Assembly (NCBI RefSeq): GCF_016808335.1
Contig: NC_053153.1
Location: 17,867,033 to 17,931,032 of the forward strand
DNA length: 64,000 nt
Reading direction: 5' to 3'
Source: Panicum virgatum
Lineage: Eukaryota > Streptophyta > Magnoliopsida > Poales > Poaceae
The translations under genes and the position numbers were made by a program. Position 1 is the stretch's first letter. Each line of letters starts with the position of its first letter. The notes below the pieces were generated by a model that saw nothing but the letters and a program-made list of their open reading frames with translations, was not told the origin of the DNA and searched no databases. This document shows positions 35,454 through 48,900 of the stretch, in pieces.

Positions 35454-36754
35454 GGATTCCTGGAACCCCGTAGCCGTAGTACCCGCTGTTAATTATCCTG
35501 TACTTAATATGCATGCCTTGCCTTGTACAGGCATACTATGTTAATTATCGCCGCCAGCTTGAGAACCCAACCTTTGATTGTGTATGTTAAGACGTGTAGG
35601 CAGCCCTGAGCCCCCCACACCTTTTAGCTGACTGATTGGAGAGGTACTCCTAGGTAACTTGTCTCTAGATTTGCAAATGGTGTCTGAAACTCTGCATTTC
35701 CTGTGGCAGAGCATGTACTGAAATAGTTTATGATAGGTTTGAATAACACATGGACGGGCGTGTTAGGTTGTAATTGTCATTGTTTCTGTGAGTTTTTATT
35801 TAGCATGTTGCTACTGTGGATAGTGGATTAAGGAATAGTATTTGTGGTATGCATTGCCTGCGGGAGCGGGACTCTTCACTGGACTTGCAGACGTTATGTT
35901 TTGTTGTGGCAGTATTGCTGTGTTATCTCACCTTTCCAACACTTGACGCGCCTGCTGCTGTGCCTGAGCACAGCTCTATTTTTCCATGGAGATGGAGGCA
36001 AGGCTGAGGCAGCTGAGCAATGCGAGGCCCCGTACGAAACATGAATGTACGTGACGATTCAAAAAAACTCCGTCAAAGGTTGTCCATCGAACCCAGGGCC
36101 CCTAGCCCCTTATCCCTTCGACCTTCCCAACTATTTTTTTCTCAGTCAGACACAATGCAATGCTTCGAAACCTCATGGAAAAATGGTCAAATTCACAATC
36201 GCACCTCTTGCAAACTACATCTACATTTTGCATCGCTTGGTCTATAAACGAAACTGTGTGCACAGCAGCTGTGGGTACACATGACAATCAATTAAACTAT
36301 AGGAGCCCTGCTGCTATCCCATCTGGTTATGCATTGCAGGGGCACTATAATCAGTTGCATTCGTCAGCTAAAAGAAGCTTCATTCCATGGACTGGATATA
36401 CACACCAGGCTCTAGAGTACTAGTACAGGTCAAACTTGAGTGACCACATCTATTCAGATCAATTACTACCAGAATATCAGCAGCATACATGTGCTGAACA
36501 GGCTACCACCACAGCCCACTACATGAAGAGTCTTGTACTACGGGCATCTAACATGGTTCTTCCAAGATGTCAGCCGGCAATCACCACATATGAACAAAAG
36601 CCAGACGCTGCAACAGCGTCTAGTGGTGGCCTATGCCTCAGCGGCCTACACTACAACCTTCTTCCAAAATGACTACCGACAGGTCGGTCAGTACAGCCTT
36701 AGCAACCACAACTACTATGCTTTCCACCTTCCCTGTCAGAAGCAAACAGGTCAA
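35454..36754. other. DEK 3'UTR and region between convergent loci
   Basis: The first 300-400 bases are probably the DEK 3' untranslated region; the rest lies beyond the stop codon of the convergent demethylase locus. No further gene recognised. Confidence 0.4.
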
Positions 36755-39700
36755 TCACCTGCGGTTGCCAGAGACTTTCGGGCGACCCCTCTGCCTTTTA
36801 GGCTTCTCATCAGCGGCATCGTAGTTGGACTTGTCTTCACTCTTTCTCTCACCTCTCGGGCGACCACGCTTCCTTTTAGGCTTCTTCTCACCAGCAGCGT
36901 CATTGTTGAGCTTGTCTTCACTCTTTGTCTCACCTCTTGGGCGACCGCGCTTCCTTTTAGGCTTCTTCTGGCCAGCAGCGTCATTGATGGACTTGTCTTC
37001 CCTCTTCACCTTACCCCTTCGGCGACCACCCCCACTTTTAGGCTTCTTCCCATCAGCAGATTCAATGGCGGACTGACCAGCCTCATTCATCGATCTGATC
37101 AATCAAAGAACCATAGTGATCAAAATTTCCCTAAAACTAATCAGTTTCCATTGCAGCTTCAGACATTCTATGGTGAAATATTAAGAGTGGGTTACTGCAG
37201 CTACTGCTTACCCATCAGAGGGAGGATCCAAGAAATTTATAACTTGGTTCAGAGCATAAAGAGCAATCTTCTTAATCTGAAGGCATCAGGTTGACTCGTG
37301 GTTAGCTTCATATCAAGTAGTAAGAAATCATAAGCAGAGCATTGAACATATGGTAGCCAACCTCCAATTTGTCTTCTTTAGCCTTGTGATGAGATGGAAG
37401 TCGTCTGAACTCTCCGGTTAGTTTAATACACTCGTCGACATTTTCAGGGGAGACAAAGTCCATTGCAACCTTGATGCAAGACTGCGCGAATAGAATGGAT
37501 TCAGTTTTTATGCAATGGGATAACTATTGCTACATTCAAGTAAAATGAAAAAAAGGGCTGGTCAAGTTCTCTTACCTTCAAGTTTCGGACTTGGTGAGGA
37601 CATCCAGCAGGATGAAACCGCTCATTCACCTAGCTTCTGCTCAAACATCCAGGGTTCCACACCTCTATAACAGGCATGCCATGACATAAGAGAAACAAGG
37701 CTGCAGCACGAAAGGCTGCATTTCTGAGGTATGAATAGTTCACTAACCATATTCTTCCTTTAGCTTCTCCTTATGTTCTCAGTTAAGTAAAAAGTTTGAT
37801 CATGAATTGGGTGAATAACCTGCATCAGTAGCACAACTATTGGTCAGCATAGGAAAAACAGGGAAAATAAACTCCCCACGAGTACAAGGAAAACAATACC
37901 TGCTTCACAGGATTGCAATGGAGGTGCCGGAATTCCGAGGCATGTTTCTTAAGATAATCTTGTAGCTTGTCAGAATCATCTCTTCGGAAAATATCCCACA
38001 AGGCGCCACCAGTTCTCTCATGCTTTCCACTCTCCAGATTGTCGAAATACAATGAGCTCCATTATGCATCATAGCCGAACTACATTGCCAATGTAATTGG
38101 AAAACACTTGGCTGCCTTGCTTTGTACCTTAGATTCATGAGATGGATGTTTATCCTAACATCACCTTCACTATCAGTAGGTGTTACAGCATTGGTGTCCA
38201 GACCTGCACAGTGCAAACAAGAATGTTGTATTAAGTTAAAAATCAAGGACAATATGTACAACACACCATCAGAAATATCTTTACAGATACTATCATTACA
38301 TGAGCTCTTTGATGTTTCATCCATAGTTACATTCTTGGAATTAGTAAAAGTTTGTGATAGGTTGTGTTCAATGCTGGATTCTGAAACACCGTAAAGTTCC
38401 TGAAGATCTTGTTCTTTCATTTTCTTCTGGGTCCTTTTCTATCTCCTTAAGTGGATAAGTCTCGTAAGGGTACTTCTGCTGTGTGTTAAAATATTTACCT
38501 GATCAAAGAAAGACACCTGTCACAATTAATTACTGCCATGATAAACTAGTGAAACCCAAGCAACTGACAGATAAGAAAAAAATAAAGAACCATCACTTGT
38601 TACCAGCTGGGTGTACAGCCAAAGCTTAAGAAAGCTAGGTCAGAGAAAGCGATGTAAAAAAAAGTGATATGCATGTTACCCAGTACAACATAAAGCATTG
38701 CATAAGTCAATTTTATTCTACATTGGATTGAAGGTACAAAACAACCACAAATGTTAAAAGGGTGTACCCAGTGCCGTAGGCTTCCCGCACTGTGCGGGGT
38801 CTGGGAAAGGGTTGTTTTTAAGCCCCAAGACTTACCCACACAAATGTGCAGAGGCTGGGGCTCGAACCCGGGACCTTCCGGTTACAGACAGTAGGCTCTA
38901 CCGCTGCACTAGGCCCGCCCTTCAAAACAACCACAAATGTTACAATATGAGAAAAAGGATCACCATTAACAAAGCATACCGCGTCAGACATGTCACAGTG
39001 AAGCTTGGTCACAGAATCACCCCAGCCTAACTCTTGGTTAAATCCATAAGCGATGTAAGTTTTGGGCCCAAGATCTGGCTTCAGGGCACCATTAGGAAAC
39101 TTGACTGTAAGATTTAGTGGACCATATCGAGGATCAGTGTACTCAGGAAATGGCAATGCGCTGATAAACTCAGCACCATGGCGAGGCAAATCTCTGATCA
39201 AATGAACTAGATGGCGGCCAGTCCTTTAGCTTAAGCATCTCAGGCCAATGTGGGCTGGGATGGAGTTCTGCCTTGCGTGTATCCCACAAAAAACATGTGT
39301 ATATTAATTCCACCTGCACATAAAATTCAATCGCCAAGTGCTTAAAAATTTTACTCTTAAATGTAAACAACAGAGGATGGTCTATCTGCAAGCATACAAA
39401 TAACACCAGTCTATCTACACAGACAATGTTTCTTGACATAATAATCAAGAAATCTTCTATCCATGTTGTATTGTACCACCACAATTAAAATCAACGTGGG
39501 GGACCAGGAGGGGTGATGAACACCCTCCTAAAGGCCTAAACAAACCTAGGATGGGAAACAAAAAGGAAAACAGCATATCCAATGGAATAGTTGAAATAAA
39601 AACTGACATAAATCAAACAATAAAGTGTTCACTAAAACGCAACCAGAAACCAAGGGAAATAGAGTTCCTAACCTCATTCCAATCAAGGCAATCTATTGCC

Positions 39701-42700
39701 CTGACAGCAAAGTGCTCATCTTCTACTTTGCCATTGGTCTTTTTTTCTCGCAGTGCACGCCACATAACTAATGGCTTCCCAACTTAGGGCCAGAGGTTAA
39801 CTGAAGGGTGTCAGAACAATTACAGGCTCACCCCTTGCCCAATGCACCTGAAAGTGCTCCAAGTCATCCTCCTTGATACCGGTGGCACTGGACAATAGAG
39901 GTGGTTATCACTCAACCCTTTCCTATTTGCAGCCTCTCGCCAATCCTGAGCTCTTATGTTTCCTGAATGATCATAGCAAGGGCACTGACCACTGCTTCTG
40001 GCTACTGCTTTTGCAAATATTTCACTCCTAACAATTCTGTCAGCCTTTTCTTCTAGCTCAGAAAGCATTTTCTCTGGAAGCAAGCATTTGAGTTCCAAAA
40101 GCGAACCACCACAACCTCCTAGCTTATTTGGTGGGCAAGTTATGCTACCATCACTGTTTGCTTTCCACAGTAGCAGAGGGTTATTTGGGTCCTCTATAGC
40201 AGCTATGCCATTGCAAGGCTCAGCATTTGGGGAGTGACTACTCAAGGAGACCCTTTCATTTCCATCCTTTGACTTAGGAGTAGTTCCAAAAACATAATCC
40301 CTGCTTCTCTTTTCAGGCTCCGTCCACTGTACCTCTTCTCCTCCAGGAACATCTCCTTTGCGCATCTCCCAGCAGCAAGCAAGGCACAAATCATAAAAAC
40401 AGCATTTGCAGCTTCTATGAAAATCAACTATAGAAGTTCTACAGTTATTGCTGCATTAGAAGAATAAGAAGACGCTTTAGATTATTGTTGCTATTAATAT
40501 TTTCTTTTTTTGCAAAATGACAAAGGAAATGGGTAGACCGAACCAGTAAACACGCTCATCTAGATTACATTCAGCTTGTTCCAACTGCACTTTGTCCACT
40601 GAAGCACCTGCAAAATAAAACGAATTAGCATGTACATCAAACTCAGTTCCAGATTGTGTCGTGTAACACCAGAATACAATACCTTTTATTTTAGCCTCAA
40701 ATTCTTTTTCCTCCATCTGCTCCTGTCGCAGTTTTCTCAGCCAGGGAAGCAACAAGCGCAAAACATGACATGCATAACGGATTTGATTTTCTTCAGAAAT
40801 TTTCTTTTTTGGAGGCTGCTCATGAGGGATGAGAAATCATTAAGGAAAACTCAAAAGGAAGATTTGCCACATAAAATAATGTAATAAGTGAAGGTCATAT
40901 GTAAAGGCAAATAGGGGCTAGGTGCATACCTCTTCAACTCCTCGCATTCGTAGGCATCCCTTGCAATTACAGTTCTTGCGGCAATATGGGCATTTTGCAT
41001 TAAACTCATCTTCTGACATATCAGGGTACCTATTTTAGTATTTACCAAAGGCAGATTAGAATTGTATATTAAACAAGATCAGATAACATAGCCACACATC
41101 TATATTCATGGAATGGAAATTTTGGTAGGAGAAGGCATCCTTTTTGTGTAGCACAGGAGAAAAATGCAGTTGTATAAAGCACAAAAACTTAGTGGATGCA
41201 TATAGAATATAGTGACTGACTAAACTGCATATGTTTAGTTTATATATCTGAATGACATATTCTAAGGACACTGTTCATGATGTTCAATCATATTATTGGA
41301 CAACAGCACTGTGAGAACTTGACTAACCATCGTTCAATGCAGGGCACGCAGAATCACTTATTCATGCATGAACTGCACCTGACCACCCTCCCTTTATCAT
41401 TCCTCTGACACTGGTGGCACATTAGGGCATCTTTCCCTTTCAACATCTTCTTCCCTTTCTAGGAAATTGAAACAACACTTGCATTTATCAAAGAGTTACA
41501 GAAAATCACTCCACAAACAGCTTATGCCAGGGAATGAGTAGCTTACCCTGTTATTTTCATCATAATTACCATGCATGGAGGAGGAGACCTTCTGTTCTTC
41601 ACCCTCTCTCTTCAGCAATTTTGTGCCAGAAACCTTCCCGGCATCCCTGTACTTCCGCTTCTTTGTGCTCTGTAAAACCTCACCATCCTGCAAAGAATTA
41701 CTGGGATGCTACTGCAAGATAGCGACATAATTACTAGGAAATTTCTTTGACATCCTATGACCAAAGTAGTAAAAACCCCAGAACATTCACCGATGAAAAT
41801 TGAAATATAAACTCAAAAACACAAAACAGGGGTGCTACAGCAAGGTACAAGGAAAACAATGTTATCTAGTTTTCTTCAAATGAATGACAGAAATAGGATG
41901 ATAAACGAGAAAGGAAAATTTATACAAGAGAAAACACACAATAATCACAAACAATTTTCTGATCATTGTGCAGTTGCTAGCTACAGTGAGCAAATAAGCT
42001 CATATAAATAGAGCATGTTTACTAAGCATCGAGAATTTGATTTCTATTAAGCCAAATACAAAAATAAGAAAGTTATGCAAAGTTCTAAACCACTTGGAAC
42101 AATGCCTGGAAGTTGTGATGAGGTGCTTGGATTACAAAAAATGTGAAGATAATTTGTCGTCTAACACTGTCAGATATATGATAACATGGGTACAAAACTG
42201 TTGGTGAGGATGCAGAGTAACATACCCCATTCATTTTACTTTGGTTTTTGCCATTGGGGAAGTGGGCCTTGCTATCCACTTGCTCTACTTTGGCTTTTCT
42301 AGACCTCTTCTTCTTGCCAGCATCACTTATCTTGGGCCTCTTGGGCTTGACTTGGTTATTGGGAGCATCCTGATAATTATTACGTCGCCAAAACAGGAAT
42401 TAGTCAACTGCATCGAAACATACCTAGCAAGAATTAAACCGATACAGTGGCAAGTAGACGTATTTCAAAGAATGGGACACAAGATACTACAAAATCAACG
42501 TACAAACGAAGTAATAAAGCAACCAGTGTGGTAAAAGAATTATTGGTACTATGTCAATGGAGGAGCGGGAGGAGGAACAAGGAAGTAGTCAAAGCTAAAC
42601 GTTTTTCCGTTCCTTTACTACCCATCGGTAGTACAAAGAATCTTCAGAAAAATCCACCGATTGATTGAAGAATACTCAACTGCTCCCTCAAAAAGTTGCA

Positions 42701-43291
42701 TCTCTAATTTTCTGCATTTACTTAGCAAGGTTGTACCCCCCACCCCCGGCGGTGCATCGGGTAGTACATGAAAAGTTGTCTTCAGAAAAGTTGCTACTCG
42801 GTTACTCAAAACAGAAGGGGCATCTTTCTTAAAGGAACCATGAAATCATAAGAAATGATATAATGTTGTTTTACCATTTTCCTGCACCCAACCAAAAATT
42901 AATGTTCCTTGGCTCATGTTCCCGCACATAATTGCAAAATATGGTGGAGAACACCCGTAACAACCAGGAGGCGCTCGAAAACGATGGAGATCCCAAGTGA
43001 AAACAAATGAGGGAACGGAAGGGGAAAGGAAATCATCTCCAGGCCCACCTCATCGTCACCGATGTCGCGCTCGCAGTAGACGTTGGGCGGGTGCCTCCTC
43101 TCCCGGAGCACCCTGTCCCCGACCGCCACCCCGTCCATGGCCGGCGCCGCGACGGACCTGTCGCCGCCACCCCGCCGCTTCCCCCTCCCCCGCCCCCTCG
43201 CCGCCCCCTTCCCCAGCCCTTTGGTCCCCGTCTTCTTCACCTCCCCACCACCGCTGTCCCCGGCCGCGACCCCCTCCGGCTCCTCCGACAT
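36755..43291 (-). pseudogene. KDM3/JMJ25-type JmjC histone H3K9 demethylase, multiply broken
   Basis: About 15 minus-strand exons match a plant JmjC demethylase of the JHDM2/KDM3 group (JMJ25/IBM1-like). The order is: basic N-terminus with RGRGRGKRR (43291-43049); exons 42369-42226 and 41687-41547; a RING-like Cys cluster MCHQCQRND...CSSC and KCPYCRKNCNCKGC (41458-41328, 41029-40930); exons 40815-40683 and 40607-40544; a long exon 40450-39673 with CPPNKLGGCGG; the JmjC core with iron ligands KLHCDMSDA (39313-38980); then 38498-38267, 38203-37900, 37665-37576, 37483-37361, 37276-37211; and an AT-hook tail of repeated KRKRGRPRG, stop at 36755. Members remove H3K9 methyl marks and protect genes from silencing. 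Breaks: in-frame TGA at 41354-41356, and single-base shifts near 39884, 39829, 39788, 39190 and others in exons 9, 10 and 12. The first three exons are intact. A poorly sequenced real gene is the alternative. Confidence 0.85.
38757..38922 (-). mobile_element. Au-type SINE in an intron of the demethylase locus
   Basis: 166 bp, flanked by a perfect 20 bp duplication starting CAAAACAACCACAAATG (38737-38756, 38923-38942). On the minus strand it begins with a tRNA-like head (CTAGTGCAGCGGTAGAGCC, then GGGTTCGAGCCCC) and ends CACTGGGTACACCCTTT, typical of Au SINEs. It is sense to the demethylase locus. Confidence 0.94.
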
Positions 43292-43641
43292 AGCCGGCTG
43301 GAGAAAGTGTGAAACGGTGAGGAGAGGGAGAGCCGGCCGGCAGCAGTGGAGTTTTTCTTGCGGAAACGGGCGCCCGCCCTCTCGCGCCCCTCTCCTCCTT
43401 TATTTGCTTCCGGCGCTGGAGCGGGGGCGGCTTGGGCCCGTCGACCGAGGCGCCGCGGCGCATTCCGGCCTTCCGCGCCGCCGCAGGAGGATCCCAGCCC
43501 TAGGCTGACCCGCGGAAAGGCCCGGGTGACTCGCCCCCCGTTTTCAAAATTTGAACGGCGCGAGGTGGGTGGAGGGAAACGGAGCGCGGGGCGGAGCGTT
43601 TCTGCGTGCGCCGCGCCGCGGTTTCCAATCCCACTTCCACC
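43292..43641. promoter_or_regulatory. GC-rich upstream region of the demethylase locus
   Basis: This 350 bp GC-rich stretch precedes the start codon at 43291 (minus strand). It probably holds the 5' leader and promoter. No clear TATA box was found. Confidence 0.4.
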
Positions 43642-44269
43642 CAGGGATTTTTTTACCGACCGCCGGGACCGAACCGCCGGCCACCGGTTCCGGTTTACCG
43701 GACCGGTTGGACCGGTTACCGGTAAAAACCGGCCAAACTCAAATTTGAATTCAAAACCCACAGTTATACCGGTTTTCGAACATCTAACCGGCCGGGTTAG
43801 ACCGGTTTACCGGTCCGGTTTGACCGGTTACCGGTCGGTTTGACCAGTAACCGGTCGGTTTATGTTAAATTCAAATTTTTTTTCTTTTTTAGTTTAAATT
43901 CAAATGCCCGCAAAGTATACTAAATGAATATTTGTATAATATGTTTTAGTCTAAATGAACCCTCCAACTCTCTTTTGTACTACTTTTACATTGTATTTGT
44001 ATACTTTTGTATGCATGTTTTTTTTGTTTAACTTCAAATGCTCGCAAAGTATACTAAATGAACGAATATTTGAAAAATTTGACACCATTAGATTCGTCGC
44101 AAACTTGGAAGTATTTTAAGAATTTTTTGGGATTTTTCCATATTTTGAATTCAAATTTAAAATTTGAATTTGGACCGGTTTGAAACCGGCCGGAACCGGA
44201 ACCGGTCCGGGCCGGTTAGACCGGTAACCGCGGTTACCGGACCGGTTCCGGCCGGTTTTTTTAACCCTG
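43642..44269. mobile_element. hAT-type MITE with CCGGTTACCGGT arrays
   Basis: 628 bp, ends CAGGGATTTTTTT and TTTTTTTAACCCTG, with a perfect 8 bp duplication CTTCCACC (43634-43641, 44270-44277). Both arms carry arrays of ACCGGT/CCGGTT units (43680-43860 and 44170-44255) that can fold on each other. The middle is AT-rich and includes CATTAGATTCGTCGC. No transposase. It belongs to the same family as 45909-49369. Confidence 0.92.
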
Positions 44270-44277
44270 CTTCCACC

Positions 44278-45640
44278 GCCCACAGGTGCAGCACACGCAG
44301 GCACTACAGCGAGACTACTGCAGGAGAGTATGGTGACCACGGAGTAGGCCTTTCCGAATGCGAAGACGGGTTCCGCTGCAGCCTCATGCTCGCCTCCCCA
44401 CGTACCGCGGTGGGGTGTCGTCAGCTGCTTAGAGCAAAAATGGGTAAAAAGCCGGTGAAATCAGATGTGGCGGAGAGAGAAAGCAAGAGAGAATAGAGCG
44501 GATGCCTCGCCAGACGTTCGCTCCAGCGGGCGAAGAGTTGCTGCGACAGCCGCTACTGGCTGAACTCCCTGCTATTCAATAAATATTTGTAGGGCCCGCC
44601 ATTGCTTGCAACCAGCAGCCGGCGTACCCATTAAATTTGCTCTCAGAGTAGCTTCAATGTGCAAAAAAAAAGTAACCTTAAGCATTAAATGCAGCTATAG
44701 CTATTAACCACAAGCAATGTGGGATGAACCACAAGCAACATCCAATAAAAATACATCATAAGATTAAGGTGTAGGCATAAGATATAAAATACGTACAATA
44801 TTTTTGCTGATCTGTCGGAGTAGATTCGAGGGATTTCACGATGGTGGTTGAGAAACATGAATTGTTTTTCCCTAAGCTGGCCCACCTTGTTTCCCCAAGA
44901 AGCTTTAATCATTATAGAATAGATCATAATTACGGCCGACTGTAAGGATCCACCGTTATTGCTATATGAGAGATATACATTGGAGCTGCTCTTAGCTGTC
45001 CCTGATTAAGTGTCGGCGTCTACCCTGCCAACTTTACCGTAGCTGCTGCACCCCACCATGGGTTGGCCTCTTCGATTTGTTAATTCCAAAAACATTGTGC
45101 TACATGTTTAATTGTGAAAAAGTAATGGTGACAACTGATTCTTTTAATATGTTGTGTGTGCCACGCGTGCTTCTTCACATCATTAATGGTGCGTCTCCAA
45201 ATGTGTCAGCTGACAAACATAAGGGTGTTAGGGTCTTTTGATCATTGTATTAGTTCCCGATCCAGTAGTTAGAACGACATTTAATTAAGGACGAAGGGAG
45301 TAGCTCCTAAGTTTTTTAATCGGTGCATAGTGTCAAGATGGAGAGCCGATCCCGTCTGCAAGCGCTAGTGTCACTCAGAGCCTGAGGTGGCTTTCTCTCT
45401 CACGCATGGATCCCCAGTTACTATGAAGTACTGTGCCGACCTCCAAATACTGTAGCTATACGCCGGTGATTGCTCGGAGCCTCGGATCGTTGGGGATCTT
45501 CAAGTCACGTCAGATTCTTGTAGCGATGGAAAAGAGAGTGGGAAAACTCAACGCTAGCGTGGGAGCAAGAGATAACTCATTAGGTCCACTGAGTCTTTCC
45601 ATTCCCCTTTCTCTGCTTGTTCTCATCCACTGAAATATGG
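44278..45640. other. Intergenic DNA
   Basis: No supported gene. Short frames only, with no motif or codon pattern. Confidence 0.4.
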
Positions 45641-45648
45641 GCTGTGTT

Positions 45649-45830
45649 TAGTTCCCCCAACTCCTATAAACTTTCCAAATTTTCCATCACATCGAAATCA
45701 CATCGAAACATTAAATATAACAAATGATCCATGCATGGAGTACTAAATGTAGATAAATAAAAAAACTAATTTTAAACATCTGGAGCATATGTTATTTTAT
45801 TTATATCAACTCAAGCAATTAATGCTACCC
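45649..45830. mobile_element. Truncated Tourist-like MITE (left half)
   Basis: Starts GGGCTGTGTTTAGTTCC, like the element at 51925-52190, and contains CATGCATGGAGTACTAAATG. The right inverted end was not found, so it is probably a deletion remnant. Confidence 0.5.
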
Positions 45831-45908
45831 TCAGCGGTTGAGTGTGGAAAATTAGAGAAGAAGAGATATTCCTATTCGGTGTGGAATCCACCTTAGGGCA
45901 GTACCAAT

Positions 45909-48900
45909 CAGGGTTTCTTTTCCCGACCGGTTTACCCAAACCGGCGCCCTCCGGTTCCAGTAAACCAGACCGGTTACCGGTAGAAACCGGTCAAATTCAA
46001 ATTTGAATTCAAAAAACTCAGTTCAACCGGTATACCGACCGGTTTGAATTCAAATCCAAATTTAAAATCGCATGTGTAACCGGTTTGGACCGGTATACCG
46101 GCCGGTTAGACCGGTTTACCGGCCGGTTTGACCGGTTTACCAAGTGGGCCTTAATAGGCCGTCTCATTTTTTCCTTTTCTTTTTTATTTTAACTTTAAAA
46201 GCCCGAAAAGTATGTTAAACGAACGAATTTTTGAGAAAATTTGACACCATTAGTGTCACACCCTGAAATTTTTGGATTTCAGGCTGTGATTAAAATTAAA
46301 AAAAAATAAACAATTTTCTCAGTTTTAAAATTTTCTCAATATTTACTTTTCTTCACAGAGAATTTAGTGTAAAAGAAAATAAATATTGGTTGTTTTTCAA
46401 ATTAAATGATGTTGTTCTTCTGGTGATGCATTCATGTCACATGCATAGTATTGTTGAGTGTGAAAACCTTTCAAAACGTGTTCTATCATCAAAATTTCTT
46501 CCCGGGAATTTCCGGATTTTTCTGGATTCTTTTCCCATTTTCCCTAGAGCAAACTCTAATTTTTAGAGGCTCTTCCAAATCTTCTCATGAGCTCCAAATA
46601 TTTTATTTGAGTTCGTTAGGTCCCAATATATTTCTAGGATTTTTCCTAGAATTTTCGGGCCATTTGGAATATTTTTCGAACTTTAAATATGAATTCTAGA
46701 TTTTTCTAGAATTATTTTAATTTCGAAAATAATTAATTCCGAAATTTAAATGGGCTAAGTCTATCAAAAGTACATAAATCTCTAATGGACCTCAAGGGTC
46801 AATTCATGTGTTCCCTAATGGGCTAAAGGCACTTAAAGCCCATTAGCATGGGAGGGAGGTTTAGTACCACATTGCGAGTTGATGTGGGATGGTGAGATTT
46901 TTCTCCCTATATATTAAATCAACCTCTCATGGCAACTCCACACAAAAATATAGACTACCCATAGGGAGGCTCTTTGTTTGGGAATCCCTAAAATAACCTT
47001 TTTCCCCTGCGCACATCCCCGTGTTGCCCAGCAGCACCGGTTCCAGGAGCTCGCCGTGACGCAATGCGCCGTCTTCTCCGTCCCAGACAAAATCCGGCCA
47101 CCACGACACCTCTTTGCAATGGGTGAGCACCTGAACGAGTTCCTCTCCTCCTCCTCTCTCTTTTCCCCTCCCCATAGCCTCCCAACCCCAAAACACCAGC
47201 GACGGGAACCACCAGAAATCTGTACGCCATGGCCTTGAGATCCACAAGCTTTGCACGAAACCCCCTAGAGAAGCCTATAATCTTTACTTAATTCATGTGT
47301 ATTGTAAATTTTATCAATAACCCCCTAGATCTATTAGGTCTTTTGAGCCTAGGCCCATCCCTAATTTTTTTTTTCAGATCCAACCCTAACCTTTGCTGAA
47401 TTTGCGAGCACTATTTCCTGTGTCTTGTAAAAATCAGCAGCTAACCCTCGTAGTCTACGTTTAATCGCGACTAGATCCCTGCAGCTTGTTTCTTGCGTAG
47501 AATCGCCGTTTTAGATCCGTATCGATCCATTCTTGCTGTGTTAGCTTTGTTTTAGCGTAAGCTATCGTGTTGCAGCGTCGTTGTGTCGTAGTTCTTGTTT
47601 TAAAAATAAATATAAATTTGATTTGAATAATGATCTCTCATTTAGCTTTTCTAATTAAAAGCAAATTAGAGTTCTACTCCAATTTTCATAATTAATGTTA
47701 ACTTGATTAAATATCAACTCAAATGTGTTTGTAATTTAATTTGTTTAGTTCGACACCACTCATATAAACTTATGCGTTTAGATGTTCTCACCAGTTTCTT
47801 TCTAATTAATTGTTTAAAATAGTAATTTATACATAGATACTTAAATAAAATTTGACTAAGTTTTACTTTATTTTTATAAATTCAAATATAATGTGAGTTA
47901 ATTATAATCAAGAATAATTCTTTTGAATGTCCTTCACATGTGGTTTCTAATTAAAATAAATAAAGTAAAGTTCTTTTGTTTTCTTTTATAATACAAATCT
48001 TTCGGTAGTTGTATCTTTTCAACCGTAGCTCCGTTTTCTGTGTTTCTTGCGTTCTCGTAACCATAGCAACGAGCCCTATCTTTCTGTATGTTCTTTTTAA
48101 GCCTTTCTTTTGTTTTGGTGTATTGTTCTTAGTTGTTCTTATTATTTGCTTTGTATGTTTGCTCGGTGATTGCTTCGAGTAGAAGGATCATTGTTTGAAG
48201 ATTGAAGATCAAGAATTCCAAGTGAGCAAAAGTTGAAGAGCAGTAAGAGTAGCTTTTCGTTGGAGAAAGGCAAGTGACCCTAACCATCTTTCTATCTATG
48301 CTTATTTACAAGAGTATTATGATGATTTAATTGGAACATGGAGAACCACCCAAGAAAACAGTACAACCACAATACTATATGGCTCTGGTCTTGGCTGATT
48401 AATTAGAGACTCTAGCTTGTGACAGTCTTACCGAAAGGGCAAGAGGGGATGCATCGACGGGGTATAGCTCGGTCCTCTTGGGGCAATTGGTATTGTTTAA
48501 TGGTCCTTTGGCAAGGTACCACCTCATTAGGACAGTGTTATGACCGCTTTGACTTGAAACCTTAGCGGATTGTCATGGGTTAGGGAATCTTTGTAAAGGC
48601 CTCGTAGCGTCCCTATGCAATCACACCTCGGAAGTGTGGTATTGTGCCTAGCTAGCACATTGCGTGGTTGGGTTCAAAGTTCTTCGGAACTTTTACGCGA
48701 ATTGTGGTGAAAGTGTACAACCTCTGCAGAGTTAAAACTAACCGGTTAGCCGTGCTCACGGTCAAGAGTGGCTTGGACCCTCACATGATTAATAAACTTA
48801 AAGATGGATATAAATCACTTTCTGGTTATTTCTTGTGGCCTTGCTGAGTACCAACCATAAGTGTACTCACCCTTGCTTACTGCTGCTCAGAAGAAGAAGG

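Noticed and set aside
36533..37294. 253-codon plus-strand frame with repeated FRLL/SRATTLPFR segments
   Set aside because: It is the antisense of the AT-hook tail of the demethylase locus.
38840..38920. Possible minus-strand tRNA gene
   Set aside because: It is the tRNA-like head of an Au-type SINE bounded by a 20 bp duplication.
43237..43761. Open frames on both strands upstream of the demethylase start
   Set aside because: GC-rich promoter and first-exon region. Frames run into a hAT element and have no domain.
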